In this document: positions 62,568-64,000 of the stretch, piece after piece
Position numbering within the stretch: position 1 is the stretch's first letter
How the letters are laid out: every line of letters begins with the position of its first letter
From: Nocardia cyriacigeorgica GUH-2
Lineage (GTDB): Bacteria; Actinomycetota; Actinomycetes; Mycobacteriales; Mycobacteriaceae
Direction: 5' to 3'
NCBI RefSeq assembly: GCF_000284035.1
Contig: NC_016887.1
Span: 4,340,001-4,404,000 of the forward strand
DNA length: 64,000 nucleotides
The notes under the pieces: model-generated
Told to the model about the DNA's origin: nothing
Databases searched by the model: none
What the model saw: the letters and a program-made list of their open reading frames with translations, nothing else
Made by a program: the position numbers and the translations under genes

Positions 62568-63863
62568 CTACCCGCCATGATCGGCCGCGAATTTCACGGG
62601 CGCGGTATCGCGTTCGGCCGGCGACAGGTGACGCCACGGCAACAGCAGCGAACTCGCGATGACGACGATCGCGGCCACGGCGATCGCGCATCGCAGCCCC
62701 GCCGCGGCCGCGAGCAGTCCACCCACCGCAATGAACACGGGCTGCGCGCATTTGGAGCTGATCGACCACGCCGTACCCACCCGCGCCATCAGGCCGTCGA
62801 CGGTGTTGTTCATCCGGAAGGTGGTGAACACCGGGTTGAACACGCCCGCACAGAACAACAGCAGCGTCTCGGTGGCGATGATGAGGACCAGGCCGAGCGT
62901 GTTCGGCCCGGCCAGCAGCAAGGGCGCGAGCCACAGGGTGCGCAGAAGGCCGAATCCGAGCAGCACGGCCCGCTCACCGAACGCCGCAACAAGCCGGGGC
63001 GCACACATCGATCCGATCAACCCACCCACACACGGCAGGCCGAGCGACAGCCCGTATTGCCAAGGCGCGAAACCCAGTTCACGCAGCATGAGCAACGCCA
63101 TCAACGGCGTGGTCATCAGAATGGCTCCACCGAAGACCATCGCATTCCAGAACAGGCGGTGCAGGGCTGGATGGCCGAAGATGTAGGACCAACCGCTGCG
63201 CAGATCGGCCAGACGCGACTGTCGCGGGCGCCGGGCGGGCGGATCCGGTTCGGGAGTGCGGATGCCGCGAATTCCGAGGGCGGCGAGCAGATAGCTGACG
63301 GCGTCGATGAGCACGGTGAGGGTCAGGCCGAACAGCGCGATGAGCCCACCGCCGAGCGGCGCACCCAGGGTGGAGGCGGTCCAGAACGTCGTCTCGAAAC
63401 GACTGTTGGCGCTGATGCGCTGTTCCTGCGGCACCAGCGATTTCACGTACGCGCCGTTGGCGGCGTTGAAGACGATCGCGCAGACCGTCTGGATGGTGAC
63501 CACCGCGCACAGCTGTGCGTAGGTGAGCACTCCCGCCCATGCGGCCAGCGGCACGCTCACCAGCGCACCGAAGACGAGCAGGTCAGCGCCCACCATGATC
63601 GGGCGCTTGCGATGGAAGTCGATGAACGGACCCATCGGCAGCGCGATGGCCGCACTCGCGACACCGGCCATGGCCGCCATCAACGACACCTGGAGGTCGG
63701 CGGCCTCGAGCACCAGGATCGCCACCATCGGTAGCGCGCCCGCGCCGAGCGCGCTACCGATCTGGCTGACGGTGAACGCGCCCCACAGCCGGTAGAAGTC
63801 CGGTGCGAGCCGCTGCGCCCGCGCCGGGGCCGTGCCGTCTCGTTGTTCGAGTTGTCCCCCCAC
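62568..63863 (-). CDS. MFS transporter
   Basis: This 431-residue protein has 10 to 12 membrane helices and MFS features such as PFIDFHRKRPIMVGADLL (loop 2-3) and ERAVLLGFGLLRTLW. Overall form resembles macrolide/drug efflux (MefA-like) transporters, but the substrate is unknown. The GTG start lies nine bases after the ligA stop on the same strand, so it is probably co-transcribed. It converges on def with no clear terminator in the 93-base gap. Confidence 0.87.
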   Translation of the reverse strand: MGGQLEQRDGTAPARAQRLAPDFYRLWGAFTVSQIGSALGAGALPMVAILVLEAADLQVSLMAAMAGVASAAIALPMGPFIDFHRKRPIMVGADLLVFGALVSVPLAAWAGVLTYAQLCAVVTIQTVCAIVFNAANGAYVKSLVPQEQRISANSRFETTFWTASTLGAPLGGGLIALFGLTLTVLIDAVSYLLAALGIRGIRTPEPDPPARRPRQSRLADLRSGWSYIFGHPALHRLFWNAMVFGGAILMTTPLMALLMLRELGFAPWQYGLSLGLPCVGGLIGSMCAPRLVAAFGERAVLLGFGLLRTLWLAPLLLAGPNTLGLVLIIATETLLLFCAGVFNPVFTTFRMNNTVDGLMARVGTAWSISSKCAQPVFIAVGGLLAAAAGLRCAIAVAAIVVIASSLLLPWRHLSPAERDTAPVKFAADHGG

Positions 63864-63871
63864 GTCGTGTG

Positions 63872-64000
63872 TTATTCGGCGGGTGTCTCGATCTCACTCG
63901 AGCCGGCCCGCACCGCGTCGGGGCCCGATTCCAGCAGGGTGCGGAAGCCCTCTTCGTCGAGGATGGGCACACCCAGTTCCTCGGCCTTGGCGGCCTTGGA
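63872..64000 (-). CDS. ligA: NAD-dependent DNA ligase, 3' end only
   Basis: The last 42 codons of a gene that continues past the right edge. They encode SKAAKAEELGVPILDEEGFRTLLESGP, the end of the C-terminal BRCT domain of LigA, followed by a short tail to TAA. In M. tuberculosis ligA (Rv3014c) lies beside gatC with Rv3013 between, in agreement with the rest of this locus. The catalytic domains are outside the window. Confidence 0.85.
   Translation of the reverse strand, partial: SKAAKAEELGVPILDEEGFRTLLESGPDAVRAGSSEIETPAE

Overview
The window is high-G+C actinobacterial chromosome, most likely from a Nocardia-type member of the Mycobacteriales. From about 24 kb to the right edge it carries the Mycobacterium tuberculosis Rv3001c-Rv3014c gene set in recognisable order: ilvC, ilvN, ilvB, a cfp6-like PH protein, a DoxX protein, lppZ, gatB, pfkA, gatA, gatC, an Rv3013-like ACT protein and the 3' end of ligA. 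Compared with M. tuberculosis the set is much expanded. ilvD sits inside it, and about 18 kb of signalling and envelope genes separates pfkA from gatCA. GTG and TTG starts, TANNNT -10 boxes placed 6-8 nt before start codons, and F420/flavin LLM enzymes fit this assignment.

Layout. 0.2-2.9 kb: APC transporter, RlaP-type nucleotidyltransferase and HxlR regulator. 3.0-8.3 kb: a TetR gene followed by a compact LLM flavin enzyme / zinc dehydrogenase / NTF2-like / acyl-CoA ligase operon, with two related palindromes that look like its operators. 8.3-11.4 kb: cold-shock protein, a divergent TetR/SDR pair around a strong dyad operator, and an LLM oxidoreductase. 11.5-16.9 kb: an accessory segment, visibly less GC-rich, with an XRE-GNAT operon, two divergent unknown small genes and an McrBC restriction pair. 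17-24 kb: VWA/MoxR pair, GlxA-type regulator divergent to a VOC gene, DUF2252 protein, and a secreted WDHD-repeat protein. 24-30.5 kb: branched-chain amino acid biosynthesis. ilvB-ilvN-ilvC is read leftward behind an attenuator with its own leader peptide; ilvD is read rightward. 30.5-37.9 kb: DoxX, LppZ, GatB, an alpha/beta-hydrolase lipoprotein, PfkA and a beta-lactamase-fold lipoprotein. 38-51.5 kb: two blocks, each made of a membrane Ser/Thr kinase plus a NarL-type response regulator and histidine kinase, flanking a MacB-like ABC exporter. 51.6-54.5 kb: secreted phospholipase A2-like protein, membrane alpha/beta-hydrolase and SRPBCC protein. 54.6-64 kb: gatA-gatC, ACT protein, GNAT, small membrane protein, AAA ATPase, FAD enzyme, PadR regulator divergent to def, MFS transporter and ligA 3' end.

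How it works together. The core genes serve isoleucine/valine synthesis, tRNA-dependent Asn/Gln formation (GatCAB), glycolysis and DNA ligation. The accessory genes add catabolism, restriction and envelope sensing. I saw no rRNA, tRNA, CRISPR array, transposase or integrase. The best leads for something undescribed are the operator-linked LLM/FadD operon, the McrB with an unfamiliar N-terminal module beside unknown small genes, the Ser/Thr kinase with a collagen-like cytoplasmic linker, and the paired kinase/two-component blocks inserted in the gat-pfk locus.
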